Below are positions 47,380-57,967 of a stretch of DNA of 64,000 bases, piece by piece. Location: positions 62,001-126,000 of the forward strand of contig NZ_CANMRQ010000008.1 in NCBI RefSeq assembly GCF_947500325.1, in the 5' to 3' direction. This stretch comes from an uncultured Lacinutrix sp. GTDB taxonomy: Bacteria > Bacteroidota > Bacteroidia > Flavobacteriales > Flavobacteriaceae. Both the position numbers and the translations under genes were made by a program. The notes beneath the pieces are model-generated. The model had not been told where the DNA came from. It did not search any database and worked only from the letters and a program-made list of their open reading frames with translations. Numbering within the stretch: the first letter of the stretch is position 1; each line of letters starts with the position of its first letter.

Positions 47380-48159
47380 ATGAAGTATCTCTATTACATT
47401 CTGTTTTTATTTGGCCATTTAGCATTCTCTCAAGACGCTATTAAAACGGAGTTATTAAACAAATCATCTTTTGATGCAGATTCTATTATTGGTATAGACA
47501 ATTTTAAAACAGTATTTTACACGCAAAACAACACTCTTATTAAGGCTAAAGAAAACATCTTTCTAAAATACAGCAATGTACAGTTAGGCTCTATCACATC
47601 GGCTAACAGCTTTAACCCTCTTAAAATAAACATATTTTATAAAGCATTTAACACCGTGATATTGCTAGATAATAGATTAGCAGAAATTTATAGAATAGAT
47701 TTTAGCCAAATAGACACATACAAAAACGTGTCTCATGTTTCTACTGGAAGCGATAATACTATTTGGATATTTAATCAAGATTTAATGCAATTAGAATTAT
47801 ACGATTATAAGAACAATACTGTTAGAGCCAAAACACTACCTATTACCACTAAAGTTATAGACATAGCAAGCAATTATAATTCCTGTTGGTTACTAACTAA
47901 TGATTATATCTATCATTATAATTATTTTGGAAGCTTAGTTTCAAAAATTAAAAATACTGGTTATACATCTATAAAAGAAAGTGATGAAAACCTACTTTTA
48001 AAAAAGAATAATGCTTTGTTTTATATCCCAAAAAAGACAGAGGTAATAAAACCAATTGACATTAAAAATTTGTTAATAAATCAGTTTTTGGTAACCAATG
48101 AAATCCTTTATATTTACACCGATGGATTACTCTATCAATACCAACTTAAATTAAAATAA
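47380..48159 (+). CDS. secreted propeller-like protein, unknown function
   Basis: 259 aa with signal peptide MKYLYYILFLFGHLAFSQ. The mature part is a series of short beta strands (NTVILLDNRLAEIYRIDFSQ, NTIWIFNQDLMQLELYDY, NSCWLLTNDYIYHYN, EILYIYTDGLLYQY), suggesting a small beta-propeller. I do not recognise a named family. It starts 33 nt after the response regulator and ends 1 nt before the deoxynucleoside kinase gene, so the two are probably co-transcribed. Confidence 0.7.
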   Translation: MKYLYYILFLFGHLAFSQDAIKTELLNKSSFDADSIIGIDNFKTVFYTQNNTLIKAKENIFLKYSNVQLGSITSANSFNPLKINIFYKAFNTVILLDNRLAEIYRIDFSQIDTYKNVSHVSTGSDNTIWIFNQDLMQLELYDYKNNTVRAKTLPITTKVIDIASNYNSCWLLTNDYIYHYNYFGSLVSKIKNTGYTSIKESDENLLLKKNNALFYIPKKTEVIKPIDIKNLLINQFLVTNEILYIYTDGLLYQYQLKLK

Positions 48160-48160
48160 T

Positions 48161-48775
48161 ATGCACGTTGCCATTGCCGGAAACATTGGAGCTGGAAAAA
48201 CTACGCTCACAAAATTACTTGCTAAACATTACAAGTGGGAAGCACAATTAGAAGACGTAGTAGACAATCCATATTTAGATGATTTCTACAATCAAATGGA
48301 ACGTTGGAGTTTTAACTTACAGGTTTACTTCTTAAATAGTCGTTTTCGACAAGTAGCGCAAATTCGCGAAAGCGGTAAAGATATTATTCAAGATCGTACT
48401 ATTTATGAAGACGCACATATCTTTGCTCCTAACTTGCACGCTATGGGATTAATGACAAATCGTGATTTTGAAAATTATTCTTCTCTATTTGAACTTATGG
48501 AAGGATTTGTTCAAGGCCCAGATTTACTTATTTATTTACGTAGTTCTATCTCTAATTTAGTTGCTCAAATTCATAAACGTGGACGCGATTATGAAAACTC
48601 AATTAGTATTGATTATTTAAGTAGGTTGAATGAACGTTATGAAGCATGGATACATGGCTATAATAAAGGAAAACTATTAATTATAGATGTAGACAATTTA
48701 GATTTTGTAGATAAGCCGGAAGATTTAGGATTAATACTGAATAAAATTGACGCTGAAATTAATGGTCTTTTTTAA
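48161..48775 (+). CDS. deoxynucleoside kinase
   Basis: A 204-aa salvage kinase of the dNK/dCK/dGK family that phosphorylates deoxynucleosides. The P-loop AGNIGAGKTT is at 6-15; RDFENYSSLF, IYLRSSISNL and KRGRDYENSISIDYL contain the family's ERS-like and lid-region Arg residues. Specificity (deoxyadenosine, deoxyguanosine or thymidine) cannot be read with confidence. It is 1 nt from the upstream propeller-like gene. Confidence 0.9.
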   Translation: MHVAIAGNIGAGKTTLTKLLAKHYKWEAQLEDVVDNPYLDDFYNQMERWSFNLQVYFLNSRFRQVAQIRESGKDIIQDRTIYEDAHIFAPNLHAMGLMTNRDFENYSSLFELMEGFVQGPDLLIYLRSSISNLVAQIHKRGRDYENSISIDYLSRLNERYEAWIHGYNKGKLLIIDVDNLDFVDKPEDLGLILNKIDAEINGLF

Positions 48776-48821
48776 ATATTTCTTATAATTTGTAGCATAA
48801 ACGAATCTAGTTTCACAAATT

Positions 48822-51308
48822 ATGCTTAATTTTTTTAAAACAACTAATGAAAAAGAAAATACAACCTATCTTTTCGTTAACTCATTCTTCGCGTTTAAAG
48901 CATTAAACTCTATAATTAAAGCTTCTTTTGAAACTTTTAAAATTGAAACATATAAATTAAAATCTAAAGAAAATAGTTTAATTATTGATTTTAATATCGA
49001 AGAAAAAAAAGATATCTTAACTTCATCAAGACTTCGTTTTCTTCAAAAAGAAAATATTATTTCCGTTTTTGCTGAATTGGTTTCAATAAGACTTGACAAC
49101 TATAGTGAAACAATTATTCCTTTAAAAACAGAGGTATCAAAACTTGAAGTTTTTAAAGCCATTCAAAACCATATTTTAGAAGCTCAAAACGACGGCTTAT
49201 ATGCGTTAAGAAATAAAGAAGGCATTGACTTTGTTCAAGAAACAAATCCTTTTACAAAGAACTATATATTTCATCAACTTAATAATGATGATTATGTTTT
49301 AGCTATTTTAAACATTAGTAGTATCACATTTAAAAAAGATCTTAAAACCCCCAAAGACACTAAATGGTACTTTGTACTCACTTCTACTAAAAAACTATTA
49401 ATTGGGACAACTAAAGACAGTTTTAGCTCTATAAATATATCAAGTGAAAAAATAAAAATCAAAGAAGCAATAGGTAGAGATACTGTTTCTGGAGATTCTT
49501 TTACATTCTTGACTGAATTGATGAACGATAATTACTACACAAGTATACTTCCAGCAATTAAAGCTACAAATAACAGATTAGACATCTTTACAGACTGCTT
49601 ACTTAAATCTTACAATAACAAAACAGAATATTTAGAATTAGCCTCACGTGCTTATTACTTTCAATACAAACAATCTAGTTTAAAAACCCATGAACTAAAA
49701 AGTGATCTCATCAAATATTTAGAGTCTTTTAAAATAAACGATAAACAAGAAAAACCTATAATCGATGTTTTAAAGAAACATAGTATAGATTCAACTTTAT
49801 TTGGAAACAACCTAGTAGAAATAGTTATTTCTTGGGAATTAAGCTACAAAACAAAATTTGATTTATCTAAACTGCTTTTCAAAACTCAAGACATTACAGC
49901 TATAAAAAACAGTATCTATTACCAAACCTATTTTAGAACATTATTCTTAGAAAAGGAAAAGAATGAAGAACACATATTTGAGTTTAATTTAAAATATGCT
50001 AAAGCATTAACTAAAGCCTCATTTTTCTCTAAAGCTATTTTAGTTTACAACACTATATACGATACATTACCAGATGACAGTATTACAGATCTATTACCCG
50101 GAAATAAAACAAATCTTTTAAAAGGAGAAAGTGATCGATTACTAAAAATTTCTATTTTAGAATCTATATTAGAGTCTGAAAAGAAAGCCAAACTAGACAC
50201 CTCTAAAACATTAATTAAACTTGCTCAATTACAACCATTATTACAATCAAGAATTGAAGCTTTAAAAACAGTTGACAATTACAAAAACAAAGCTAACACT
50301 ATAATCAATGTTATGCATTTAAAAGATATGCAGTATAATAATATTGATTATGAAGAAGAATATTATAATAAACTAAACAAAACACAAGTTCTAAAAAATG
50401 TTGTCCCAGAATGTTTTAAAAATGCTAACGGCTTTTTTGATACTTTAAACACTTACATAGCGACTATTAAGCAACCAAATTATGATGCTGTTATAGCTTT
50501 CTCTGATAAACTAACAAAGGCAAATTACCCATATATACATAAAGACATTACTAACATTTGTTATGCTTTAAAAATAAACACTCCTGAGTGCTATATTGGT
50601 AGAGCCAATTATAGTAATGTAATTATAGGAGTAGAAGGAAAACCTAATTATTTAATAATTGGTAATGATTTTATAGACAGTAACAGCGATAGACAATTAA
50701 ATTTTAATGAATTAAAATTTCTGATAGCTATAGAATTAGCTCACATTTATTTTGAACATTCAAAAATCACATCAACAGATGTTTGGCGTGGAGCTGCCGA
50801 AAAAGGTTTTTCTGTTATTAATGTTTTACTCACAGTACTGCCTTTTGCAGGAAGTATTGGTGGTATGTTAGGTAATTTTGTCAATATTGAAAAGTACTCA
50901 AAAATATTTAACAAAGTAGAAAAAGCTTCTAATGTTATAGAAAAAGGCCAAAACATAATTGATATTGGAGAAAAACTAAATATTAACTCATTAAACAAGA
51001 GTAATACAACAAATAACTCTCAAGATTTATTAATTACTTCAAGGTTAATGGAAATAATAGCAGACAAAGTTGCTTTATTATTTTGTAATGATCTAAATGC
51101 TGCTATAAAAAGCATAATATCTAGTTCTAAATTATTTGAAGAAGAGGTCATAAATATTGAAAGATATAATCTATCTAAATTATTAGAACGCACTAATGAA
51201 AATGATGAGTTCTACTATCAAGAAACTATTATAAGAATAAAAAACCTTTGTGCTTTTTATCTCTCTGACACTTATGAGCTTTTAAAAAACAAACTAAAAG
51301 TTAATTAA
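48822..51308 (+). CDS. large protein with a degenerate M48-like peptidase domain
   Basis: 828 aa without a clear signal peptide. The first 600 residues are mostly helical, Lys-rich and unrecognised. The C-terminal part resembles M48 peptidases: NYLIIGNDFID, then IELAHIYFEHS where HExxHxxxxHS is expected, a hydrophobic hairpin (665-690) and RLMEIIADKVALLF like the ExxAD segment that gives the third zinc ligand (E744, D748). The first zinc His is Ile637 here; E638 and H641 remain. It is probably catalytically dead or changed. Its stop shares TTAA with the convergent phosphatase gene. Confidence 0.7.
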   Translation: MLNFFKTTNEKENTTYLFVNSFFAFKALNSIIKASFETFKIETYKLKSKENSLIIDFNIEEKKDILTSSRLRFLQKENIISVFAELVSIRLDNYSETIIPLKTEVSKLEVFKAIQNHILEAQNDGLYALRNKEGIDFVQETNPFTKNYIFHQLNNDDYVLAILNISSITFKKDLKTPKDTKWYFVLTSTKKLLIGTTKDSFSSINISSEKIKIKEAIGRDTVSGDSFTFLTELMNDNYYTSILPAIKATNNRLDIFTDCLLKSYNNKTEYLELASRAYYFQYKQSSLKTHELKSDLIKYLESFKINDKQEKPIIDVLKKHSIDSTLFGNNLVEIVISWELSYKTKFDLSKLLFKTQDITAIKNSIYYQTYFRTLFLEKEKNEEHIFEFNLKYAKALTKASFFSKAILVYNTIYDTLPDDSITDLLPGNKTNLLKGESDRLLKISILESILESEKKAKLDTSKTLIKLAQLQPLLQSRIEALKTVDNYKNKANTIINVMHLKDMQYNNIDYEEEYYNKLNKTQVLKNVVPECFKNANGFFDTLNTYIATIKQPNYDAVIAFSDKLTKANYPYIHKDITNICYALKINTPECYIGRANYSNVIIGVEGKPNYLIIGNDFIDSNSDRQLNFNELKFLIAIELAHIYFEHSKITSTDVWRGAAEKGFSVINVLLTVLPFAGSIGGMLGNFVNIEKYSKIFNKVEKASNVIEKGQNIIDIGEKLNINSLNKSNTTNNSQDLLITSRLMEIIADKVALLFCNDLNAAIKSIISSSKLFEEEVINIERYNLSKLLERTNENDEFYYQETIIRIKNLCAFYLSDTYELLKNKLKVN

Positions 51309-52306
51309 ATAAAACCATTGTTTTTAGCATGCATAATAGCTTGTTCACTTGTTTCTACTAGTAAAGCAGGAACTAACTTAAAATTTTCTAGCAAATTTTC
51401 AACCCTAAGCATTTTCTTTTTGTGTTTTACACTTCTTAAATAAATAGCTATAATCCTATTTGGAAACTGTTCTGCTATTTCAATATAAATATCAGGATCA
51501 TGTTCTCCACTATCTCCAATTAAAATAAATGGCAAACTTGGATACGTCTTTAATAAATTGATAATTTCTTTTTGCTTTTGTGGCTTATCATTTTCAGATT
51601 TCCGCTTTAATATATTACTAAAGCTACGAAGTAAAATAGGACCTTTAGGAAAATTGTTTTGTTTTAAAAACAATTCTAGATAGCGATATAAATTCCAAGG
51701 ACTATGACTTACGTAGAAAATAGGATTTGCATTATTACCATCTTTTCCTTTATGTAATAAATGATAAAGTTCTGCAGCTCCTTCTAAGGGCAATCTACTT
51801 TTAGCAGCTTTAAAAAAGGTATTAAATAATACTCTCCATTTTAATTTAGAAACCACACCTGTATGTAATATTGTATCATCAATATCACTAGCTATACCAA
51901 ATTGCGCTTTAGATGACGGAATTAAAATTTCTGCTGCAAAACAATTTTCTCTCTGAATTTTTCTATTGAGATTAAGATTACTATAAGCAATTTCACAAGA
52001 TAGCCAACCTTCATTATTAGTTAATTTTTTTAAACCTTCTAATTGCGCTTCTATTTTAAAATAACCTTTATTATTGGTTTTAGTTTCCAATACAACTCCA
52101 TTAGGTAATTTAATATTTAATGAAGCTTGTTTTATTTCATCTGTCTCAAAACGCTTCCATGTATTGATTAATAAACTAAACCAGCCTTTACTTTCTAAAT
52201 CTATAGATTCATCCTCTAAAGCTCTTCCTCGTATATAAAAATGTGTATTAGTGCCATAGCTTTGAAATGCTATTATTTGCAGCGGATCTCTTTTAAATAT
52301 TGACAT
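51305..52306 (-). CDS. APP1-type (DUF2183) phosphatase domain protein
   Basis: 333 aa. Residues 136-150 read FGIASDIDDTILHTG, the D-x-D-x-T motif (D141, D143, T145) of the phosphatidate phosphatase APP1 catalytic family. VSHSPWNLYRYLELFL and FILIGDSGEHDPDIY are the other HAD-like blocks. The first 130 residues form an Ig-like or C2-like beta region. I chose ATG 52306 (MSIFKRDPLQ) over a start 16 codons upstream. No membrane segment is seen. Lipid phosphate hydrolysis is known for the yeast homologue; the bacterial substrate is unknown. It shares TTAA with the facing gene at its stop. Confidence 0.85.
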   Translation of the reverse strand: MSIFKRDPLQIIAFQSYGTNTHFYIRGRALEDESIDLESKGWFSLLINTWKRFETDEIKQASLNIKLPNGVVLETKTNNKGYFKIEAQLEGLKKLTNNEGWLSCEIAYSNLNLNRKIQRENCFAAEILIPSSKAQFGIASDIDDTILHTGVVSKLKWRVLFNTFFKAAKSRLPLEGAAELYHLLHKGKDGNNANPIFYVSHSPWNLYRYLELFLKQNNFPKGPILLRSFSNILKRKSENDKPQKQKEIINLLKTYPSLPFILIGDSGEHDPDIYIEIAEQFPNRIIAIYLRSVKHKKKMLRVENLLENFKLVPALLVETSEQAIMHAKNNGFI

Positions 52307-52342
52307 ATATAAGTGGTCGTATTTAATATCATAAAGTAACAA

Positions 52343-52367
52343 AAAACCACGCATAAAGCGTGGTTTT
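52343..52367 (-). terminator. terminator after hppA
   Basis: AAAACCACGC pairs with GCGTGGTTTT over a 5-nt loop and is followed on the minus strand by a T run. It lies just past the pyrophosphatase stop and before the APP1-like gene, separating their transcripts. Confidence 0.8.
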
Positions 52368-52388
52368 ATAATTATAAAAATAGATAGA

Positions 52389-54785
52389 TTAGTTTTTTAC
52401 CTCAACCTCTATATCTTCCTTTAATGCTTCTACTTTAGACTCTACTTCTTGAAGAGTTCCTTCTACTACTTCTTCAGTCGTTTCAGTTTTTCCATCTTTA
52501 GTTACAGCATAAGTTACTACACCTTTTGCATTTTTATCGTCTGTAGCATTAACTTCAACTTTAATTTCTTGCCTAACCTCTGTCTTATCCTGAACCATAG
52601 CCATTCCTTCCTCAGTATGACCTCCTAAAATAGGAGCCACAACTAAACCTATTAAACATGTTAACTTAATTAAAATATTCATAGATGGCCCAGATGTATC
52701 TTTAAATGGATCTCCAACAGTATCTCCTGTAACAGCTGCTTTATGAGCGTCACTACCTTTATAAGTCATCTCTCCATTAATCTCTACACCAGCTTCGAAA
52801 GATTTTTTAGCATTATCCCAAGCTCCACCAGCATTGTTTTGGAAGATTGCCCAAAGTACACCAGAAACTGTAACTCCAGCCATATAACCACCTAACATTT
52901 CAGCAATCGCTAAATTATCCATCCCAAAAATCATAGGAACAAAAGCAATTACTAAAGGGAATCCAATAGTTAATAAACCTGGTAACATCATTTCTTTTAA
53001 AGAGGCTTTAGTAGAAATAGCTACACATTTATCATATTCTGGCTTCCCAGTACCTTCCATAATTCCTGGAATATCTCTAAACTGACGACGTACTTCTTCT
53101 ACCATTTCCATAGCGGCCTTACCTACAGCATTCATTGCTAACGCAGAAAATACTACTGGTACCATTCCTCCAACAAATAACATGGCTAATACTGGAGCTT
53201 TAAAGATGTTAATTCCGTCAATTCCTGTGAACGTTACATAAGCAGCAAATAATGCTAAAGACGTTAATGCTGCAGAAGCAATAGCAAATCCTTTACCTGT
53301 TGCAGCAGTTGTATTTCCTACTGAATCTAAAATATCTGTACGTTCTCTTACTATAGGCTCTTGTTCACTCATTTCAGCAATACCACCTGCATTATCAGAT
53401 ATTGGTCCAAAAGCATCAATTGCTAATTGCATAGCTGTTGTAGCCATCATTGCTGAAGCCGCTAATGCTACACCATAGAACCCAGCAAATGCATATGATG
53501 CCCAAATAGCTCCAGCAAATAATAATACAGAAGGGAATGTAGAGATCATACCGGTTGCTAAACCAGCAATAATGTTTGTTCCTGCTCCAGTAGATGATTG
53601 TTGTACTATATTTAAAATTGGTTTTTTACCTAATCCTGTGTAATATTCAGTAACTGAAGAAATCACGGCGCCTACAAATAAACCTACTAATGTTGCATAG
53701 AACACACGCATTGAAGAAATCTCTTGTAAACCTTCACCAAAGAAATTCATTTGCATTGTTTCTGGTAACATCCAATAACATAAACCAAAACACGCAACAG
53801 CCACTAATACAATTGATGTCCAATTACCTACATTTAAAGCGCCCATTACTTGAGATTCTTTTGCTTCGTTATTTTTAATTTTTACTAGCATTGTTCCAAT
53901 GATAGAAATAATTATTCCTACTCCTGCAATTGCCATTGGCAATAAAATTGGACCAATACCACTAAAAGCATCACCAATATTTCCACCCATGTCTTTAATA
54001 ACATAGTTTCCTAATACCATTGCTGCTAATACCGTAGCTACATAAGACCCAAATAAATCGGCTCCCATACCAGCTACATCTCCTACATTATCACCAACAT
54101 TATCTGCGATAGTTGCAGGGTTACGAGGATCATCTTCTGGAATACCAGCTTCTACCTTACCTACTAAATCTGCTCCAACATCTGCAGCCTTCGTGTAGAT
54201 TCCTCCACCAACACGTGCAAATAACGCAATAGATTCTGCCCCTAATGAAAAACCAGCTAATGTTTCAAGAACGATAGTCATATCATCAGTATTTGTCCAA
54301 GCTCCATCCATAAAAAAGTGAAAGAAAAATATAAAGAATGCTGTTAATCCTAAAACGGCTAAACCGGCAACTCCTAATCCCATTACCGTTCCTCCTCCAA
54401 AAGAAATATTTAATGCTTTTGGCAAACTAGTACGTGCTGCTTGAGTAGTTCTAACATTAGTTTTTGTTGCTATTTTCATGCCTATATTACCTGCAAAAGC
54501 CGAAAATACTGCTCCAAAAATAAAAGCTATTACAATAAGCCAATGTGTTGTTGGCACTACAAATGAAACAATAGCTAAAAGTATACTTACTACAACTACA
54601 AAAATGGTTAATAATTTATACTCTGCACTTAGAAAAGCTAATGCGCCTTCATATATATGATCTGAAATCTCTTTCATTTTACCATCTCCCGCATCTTGTT
54701 TCATCACCCATTTTTGCTTAATAAACATGTAAATTAAGCCTAATATCGCCAATGCAATTGGCACATAAATCATCATTGCTTCCAT
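52389..54785 (-). CDS. hppA: membrane-bound ion-pumping pyrophosphatase
   Basis: 798-aa polytopic inner-membrane pump that uses pyrophosphate to export Na+ or H+. [20 protein letters not shown] and the [14 protein letters not shown] block hold the acidic Mg-PPi ligands; [18 protein letters not shown] is the C-terminal site. [15 protein letters not shown] has Ala where K+-independent enzymes have Lys, so it is of the K+-dependent class, often Na+-pumping. After the last helix there is an unusual 76-residue charged tail (723-798, rich in Glu, Lys and Val), beyond the normal family end. It is monocistronic. Confidence 0.94.
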   Translation of the reverse strand: MEAMMIYVPIALAILGLIYMFIKQKWVMKQDAGDGKMKEISDHIYEGALAFLSAEYKLLTIFVVVVSILLAIVSFVVPTTHWLIVIAFIFGAVFSAFAGNIGMKIATKTNVRTTQAARTSLPKALNISFGGGTVMGLGVAGLAVLGLTAFFIFFFHFFMDGAWTNTDDMTIVLETLAGFSLGAESIALFARVGGGIYTKAADVGADLVGKVEAGIPEDDPRNPATIADNVGDNVGDVAGMGADLFGSYVATVLAAMVLGNYVIKDMGGNIGDAFSGIGPILLPMAIAGVGIIISIIGTMLVKIKNNEAKESQVMGALNVGNWTSIVLVAVACFGLCYWMLPETMQMNFFGEGLQEISSMRVFYATLVGLFVGAVISSVTEYYTGLGKKPILNIVQQSSTGAGTNIIAGLATGMISTFPSVLLFAGAIWASYAFAGFYGVALAASAMMATTAMQLAIDAFGPISDNAGGIAEMSEQEPIVRERTDILDSVGNTTAATGKGFAIASAALTSLALFAAYVTFTGIDGINIFKAPVLAMLFVGGMVPVVFSALAMNAVGKAAMEMVEEVRRQFRDIPGIMEGTGKPEYDKCVAISTKASLKEMMLPGLLTIGFPLVIAFVPMIFGMDNLAIAEMLGGYMAGVTVSGVLWAIFQNNAGGAWDNAKKSFEAGVEINGEMTYKGSDAHKAAVTGDTVGDPFKDTSGPSMNILIKLTCLIGLVVAPILGGHTEEGMAMVQDKTEVRQEIKVEVNATDDKNAKGVVTYAVTKDGKTETTEEVVEGTLQEVESKVEALKEDIEVEVKN

Positions 54786-54997
54786 ATTAAATTTTTAGTT
54801 TGATTAGTTTTTAATGAACGCTAATGTAATAAAATCAGTGTGAAGTAAAAAATATTTTGAAACTGACATTTTTTTAATAATTTTTTTATCAATTTAATAA
54901 CACTAATTTAACTTACAACTGATAATGAACACAATAGCTAGCAAAGATTCGAACCCAAGGATATAAACGACTGATTAACAATTATTAGAGCATAAAA

Positions 54998-55023
54998 AAA
55001 GCCTACTCTATAGAGTAGGCTTT
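54998..55023 (-). terminator. terminator after the M1 peptidase
   Basis: A perfect palindrome, AAAGCCTACTCTA with its complement, followed on the minus strand by seven T, 20 nt past the stop of the M1 peptidase gene. The rest of 54786-54997 (upstream of hppA) shows no gene. Confidence 0.85.
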
Positions 55024-55043
55024 ACTTTATAATATTTAAAATA

Positions 55044-57338
55044 TTAGTTTTTTACTTTATTCTTAAATTTATCAAACTCACCTTGCTTAACTTCTTTTGG
55101 CCAAGAATTATTAGATGTGTCTACATCTGCCGTTTCTAAATCTGGATCAACAGTAATGCTAACAATTTCCTTATCTGATGCTACAGCTTTTCTAGCTGTA
55201 TTTTCATTCAATCTCCATATTTGAGCAGGATATGTTTCTCTTTTAGAAGTTCCATCTGCATATTTATACTCAACAATAATTGGCATAACTAAACCTCCTG
55301 GTTTTTCAAATTTCACACTATAAAAGAATTTAGGTTGCTTCATATTTGCTCTTTCTTGTGGCGTAAAGTTATCCATCAAATATGTTTTAAGTGGAGTAAT
55401 ACTTTCTGCTGACTCACTCTTCATAGATTCCTGAAAATCTGGACTGCCTTCTTCAACAAAGAATACTAGGTTATTTTCATCTAAACGACGTGATCTTTTT
55501 GCCATGTCTAATCCTTTTTGATTTGGCTTAGCTGTGATATAGTATTTTTTCACCTCACTAATTCCAATATCTACATAATCAGTAGTATAAAACCAACCTC
55601 TCCAAAACCAATCTAAATCGAATGCAGAAGCATCTTCCATTGTACGGAAAAAATCTTCTGGAGTAGGGTGTTTAAACATCCAACGCTGAGCATATTCTTT
55701 AAATGCATAATCGAATAATTCTGGCCCCATAACAGTTTCACGCAGAATATTTAATGCTGTTGCAGGTTTCCCATAGGCATTATTTCCAAATTGGTATGTA
55801 TTTAAACCTTTAGTCATAATTGGAGCTATATAATTTTGATCTCCACCCATGTAATACGTAATATTTTTTGCAGGTCCACGACGTGATGGATATGCTGTTT
55901 GTCCAGGTGATAACGCTGCAGGATACCATTTAGCAAAATCTTGTTCAGCTACATATTGCATAAAAGTGTTTAATCCTTCATCCATCCATGTCCATTGACG
56001 CTCGTCACTATTTACAATCATTGGGAAGAAATTATGTCCAACTTCATGTATAATTACAGACATCATCCCAAATTTAGTTCTGTCTCCAAATTTTCCATTT
56101 TTATCTGGACGACCATAATTCCAACAAATCATAGGATACTCCATACCTTGTTGCTTTGCATGTACAGAAATTGCTTTATGATATGGATAATCGAACGTCA
56201 TACGAGAGTATGATTTTAAAGTACTTGCTACGGCTTTTGTAGACCAATCTTCCCATAATGGATTTCCTTCTTTAGGATACATTGATACAGCCATTACATC
56301 TCTATTCCCAATTTTAACAGCCATCATATCCCAAATGAAACGTCTTGATGTTGCAAAACCAAAATCACGTACATTTTCTGCATATAATTTCCAAGTTTTC
56401 TTTTTAGTAGACTTCTTTTTTTCTGCTGCTTCAGCTTCGGCTTGAGTAACAATTACAACTGGCTCATCGTAAGATTTTTTAGCTTTATTGTAACGCTTCA
56501 TCATCTCCTTTGTATATACCTCTTTTCTATTCGTTAATACACCTGTACCATCCAGAATATGATCTGCAGGGACAGTAATATTTACTTCAAAGTTTCCAAA
56601 CGGCAATGCAAATTCATCACGTCCCCAGAATTGAGAGTTTTGCCATCCTTCTACATCACTATATACAGCCATTCTTGGATAAAACTGCGCTATAACATAA
56701 GCTCTATTATCGTCTTCTTTAAAATACTCATAGCCTGAACGTCCTCCTTGTTTTGTATGATCGTTAATATTATACCACCATTTAATTGAGAACGTAAATT
56801 TACCACCAGGGTTTAAAGCTTGAGGCATATCTATTCGCATCATAGTACGATTTATCATGTGAGATAATGCTTTACCGTTTTCATCTTTAACTGCCTCAAT
56901 ATTAAAACCGCCATCAAAACGTTCTGCCATATAGGCACTTGTAAAACTTGAAGGTGATTGTGCTGGTGAAATACCACTACCTCTAATTAAAGGGGATTTT
57001 GAATCTCTAGCACGTACATTTTGATCTAATTGAACCCATAAATACTTTAAAACGTCTGGAGAGTTATTTGTGTAAGTAATAGTTTCAAAGCCAGATAATT
57101 TAGCGTTAACATCATCTAATTCTAAATCCATTTTATAATCAGCTTGCTGCTGGTAATATGCAGATCCAGGAGCACCAGATGCAGCACGATACATGTTAGG
57201 ACTTGAGAACTCGTCGTATAGCTGCTTGAATTTGTTGTTATTTTGGTGACCTTGCTGTCTTTCTTTTTTTTCTTGTTGCGCAAATACACCAACAGTAACG
57301 AATAAAAAAGAAAGAAAATAGTACTTTAATTTGTTCAT
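55044..57338 (-). CDS. M1 family metallopeptidase (aminopeptidase-like)
   Basis: 764 aa with signal peptide MNKLKYYFLSFLFVTVGVFAQ. The zinc site is HEVGH (431-435) with Glu454 at the family spacing (HExxH-x18-E). The exopeptidase motif GMEYP (398-402) stands for the usual GxMEN. The N-terminal region (60-270) is the beta-sandwich that precedes the catalytic domain. It probably trims peptides in the periplasm. It is the distal gene of a cluster with a DUF6702-like protein and two CarboxypepD_reg-like proteins. Confidence 0.9.
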   Translation of the reverse strand: MNKLKYYFLSFLFVTVGVFAQQEKKERQQGHQNNNKFKQLYDEFSSPNMYRAASGAPGSAYYQQQADYKMDLELDDVNAKLSGFETITYTNNSPDVLKYLWVQLDQNVRARDSKSPLIRGSGISPAQSPSSFTSAYMAERFDGGFNIEAVKDENGKALSHMINRTMMRIDMPQALNPGGKFTFSIKWWYNINDHTKQGGRSGYEYFKEDDNRAYVIAQFYPRMAVYSDVEGWQNSQFWGRDEFALPFGNFEVNITVPADHILDGTGVLTNRKEVYTKEMMKRYNKAKKSYDEPVVIVTQAEAEAAEKKKSTKKKTWKLYAENVRDFGFATSRRFIWDMMAVKIGNRDVMAVSMYPKEGNPLWEDWSTKAVASTLKSYSRMTFDYPYHKAISVHAKQQGMEYPMICWNYGRPDKNGKFGDRTKFGMMSVIIHEVGHNFFPMIVNSDERQWTWMDEGLNTFMQYVAEQDFAKWYPAALSPGQTAYPSRRGPAKNITYYMGGDQNYIAPIMTKGLNTYQFGNNAYGKPATALNILRETVMGPELFDYAFKEYAQRWMFKHPTPEDFFRTMEDASAFDLDWFWRGWFYTTDYVDIGISEVKKYYITAKPNQKGLDMAKRSRRLDENNLVFFVEEGSPDFQESMKSESAESITPLKTYLMDNFTPQERANMKQPKFFYSVKFEKPGGLVMPIIVEYKYADGTSKRETYPAQIWRLNENTARKAVASDKEIVSITVDPDLETADVDTSNNSWPKEVKQGEFDKFKNKVKN

Positions 57339-57404
57339 TTTAATTTGATATTTTCAGAATAAGGGCTGAAATTAACAAATTTTAACGTCTCTCAAATCCT
57401 TTTA

Positions 57405-57905
57405 TTAGAAGTTTAACATTCCTTTATCGTTTTCGGGAATTAGAATAAAAGATTTATTTCTTTTATTAATAGACGTTCTTACAATATTCTTTTGATCGTT
57501 AAATATATCGAATAGTATCTTATTTGTTATACTAAATGAATTTATACGCTCTACATTTTCAATTTCTAAATAACATTGCACCACATCTTCATCGTATTCT
57601 TTGCCTATAAAAACAACCTCTGTTTCTTTTTCGTCTATAGTGATTTTTAGTTTTGAAAGTAAATATTTTTTAATATAATTATCTATCTCTTTTTCATCTC
57701 CATTAGAAGCTAAAGTGATTTTTTCATCATAACGTTCTTTTAAAAGCCTTTCAAGGTCATCTATAAAAATGCGAGTAATTATTTGAACAGATTGCTTCTC
57801 TTTAACATACTCAATTTTGGTAATGCTAACATAATATTTATGTATACTAGTATATGCTATAAATGACAATGCCAATAAAAGAATCAACCTTTTAATATAT
57901 TTCAT
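57405..57905 (-). CDS. DUF6702-like envelope protein
   Basis: 166 aa. An N-terminal hydrophobic segment (KRLILLLALSFIAYTSIH) is a signal peptide or anchor. HKYYVSITKIEY followed by IITRIFIDDLERLL is the pattern I recall from the DUF6702 family, found in Flavobacteria next to an M1 peptidase. Its function is unknown. It is 66 nt upstream of the peptidase gene on the same strand. Confidence 0.75.
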   Translation of the reverse strand: MKYIKRLILLLALSFIAYTSIHKYYVSITKIEYVKEKQSVQIITRIFIDDLERLLKERYDEKITLASNGDEKEIDNYIKKYLLSKLKITIDEKETEVVFIGKEYDEDVVQCYLEIENVERINSFSITNKILFDIFNDQKNIVRTSINKRNKSFILIPENDKGMLNF

Positions 57906-57967
57906 AGAATTAAAATTTCAATTACAAAATTACTTAAATGAGTCAAAAAGTATTCCAATACTAATAT

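Noticed and set aside
54936-54960. A tRNA T-loop-like sequence (GATTCGAACCC) upstream of hppA, possibly an attachment-site remnant of an integrated element.
   Set aside because: The flanking bases do not form a T stem on either strand beyond G-U pairs, no acceptor or anticodon arm is near, and no integrase or element lies adjacent.
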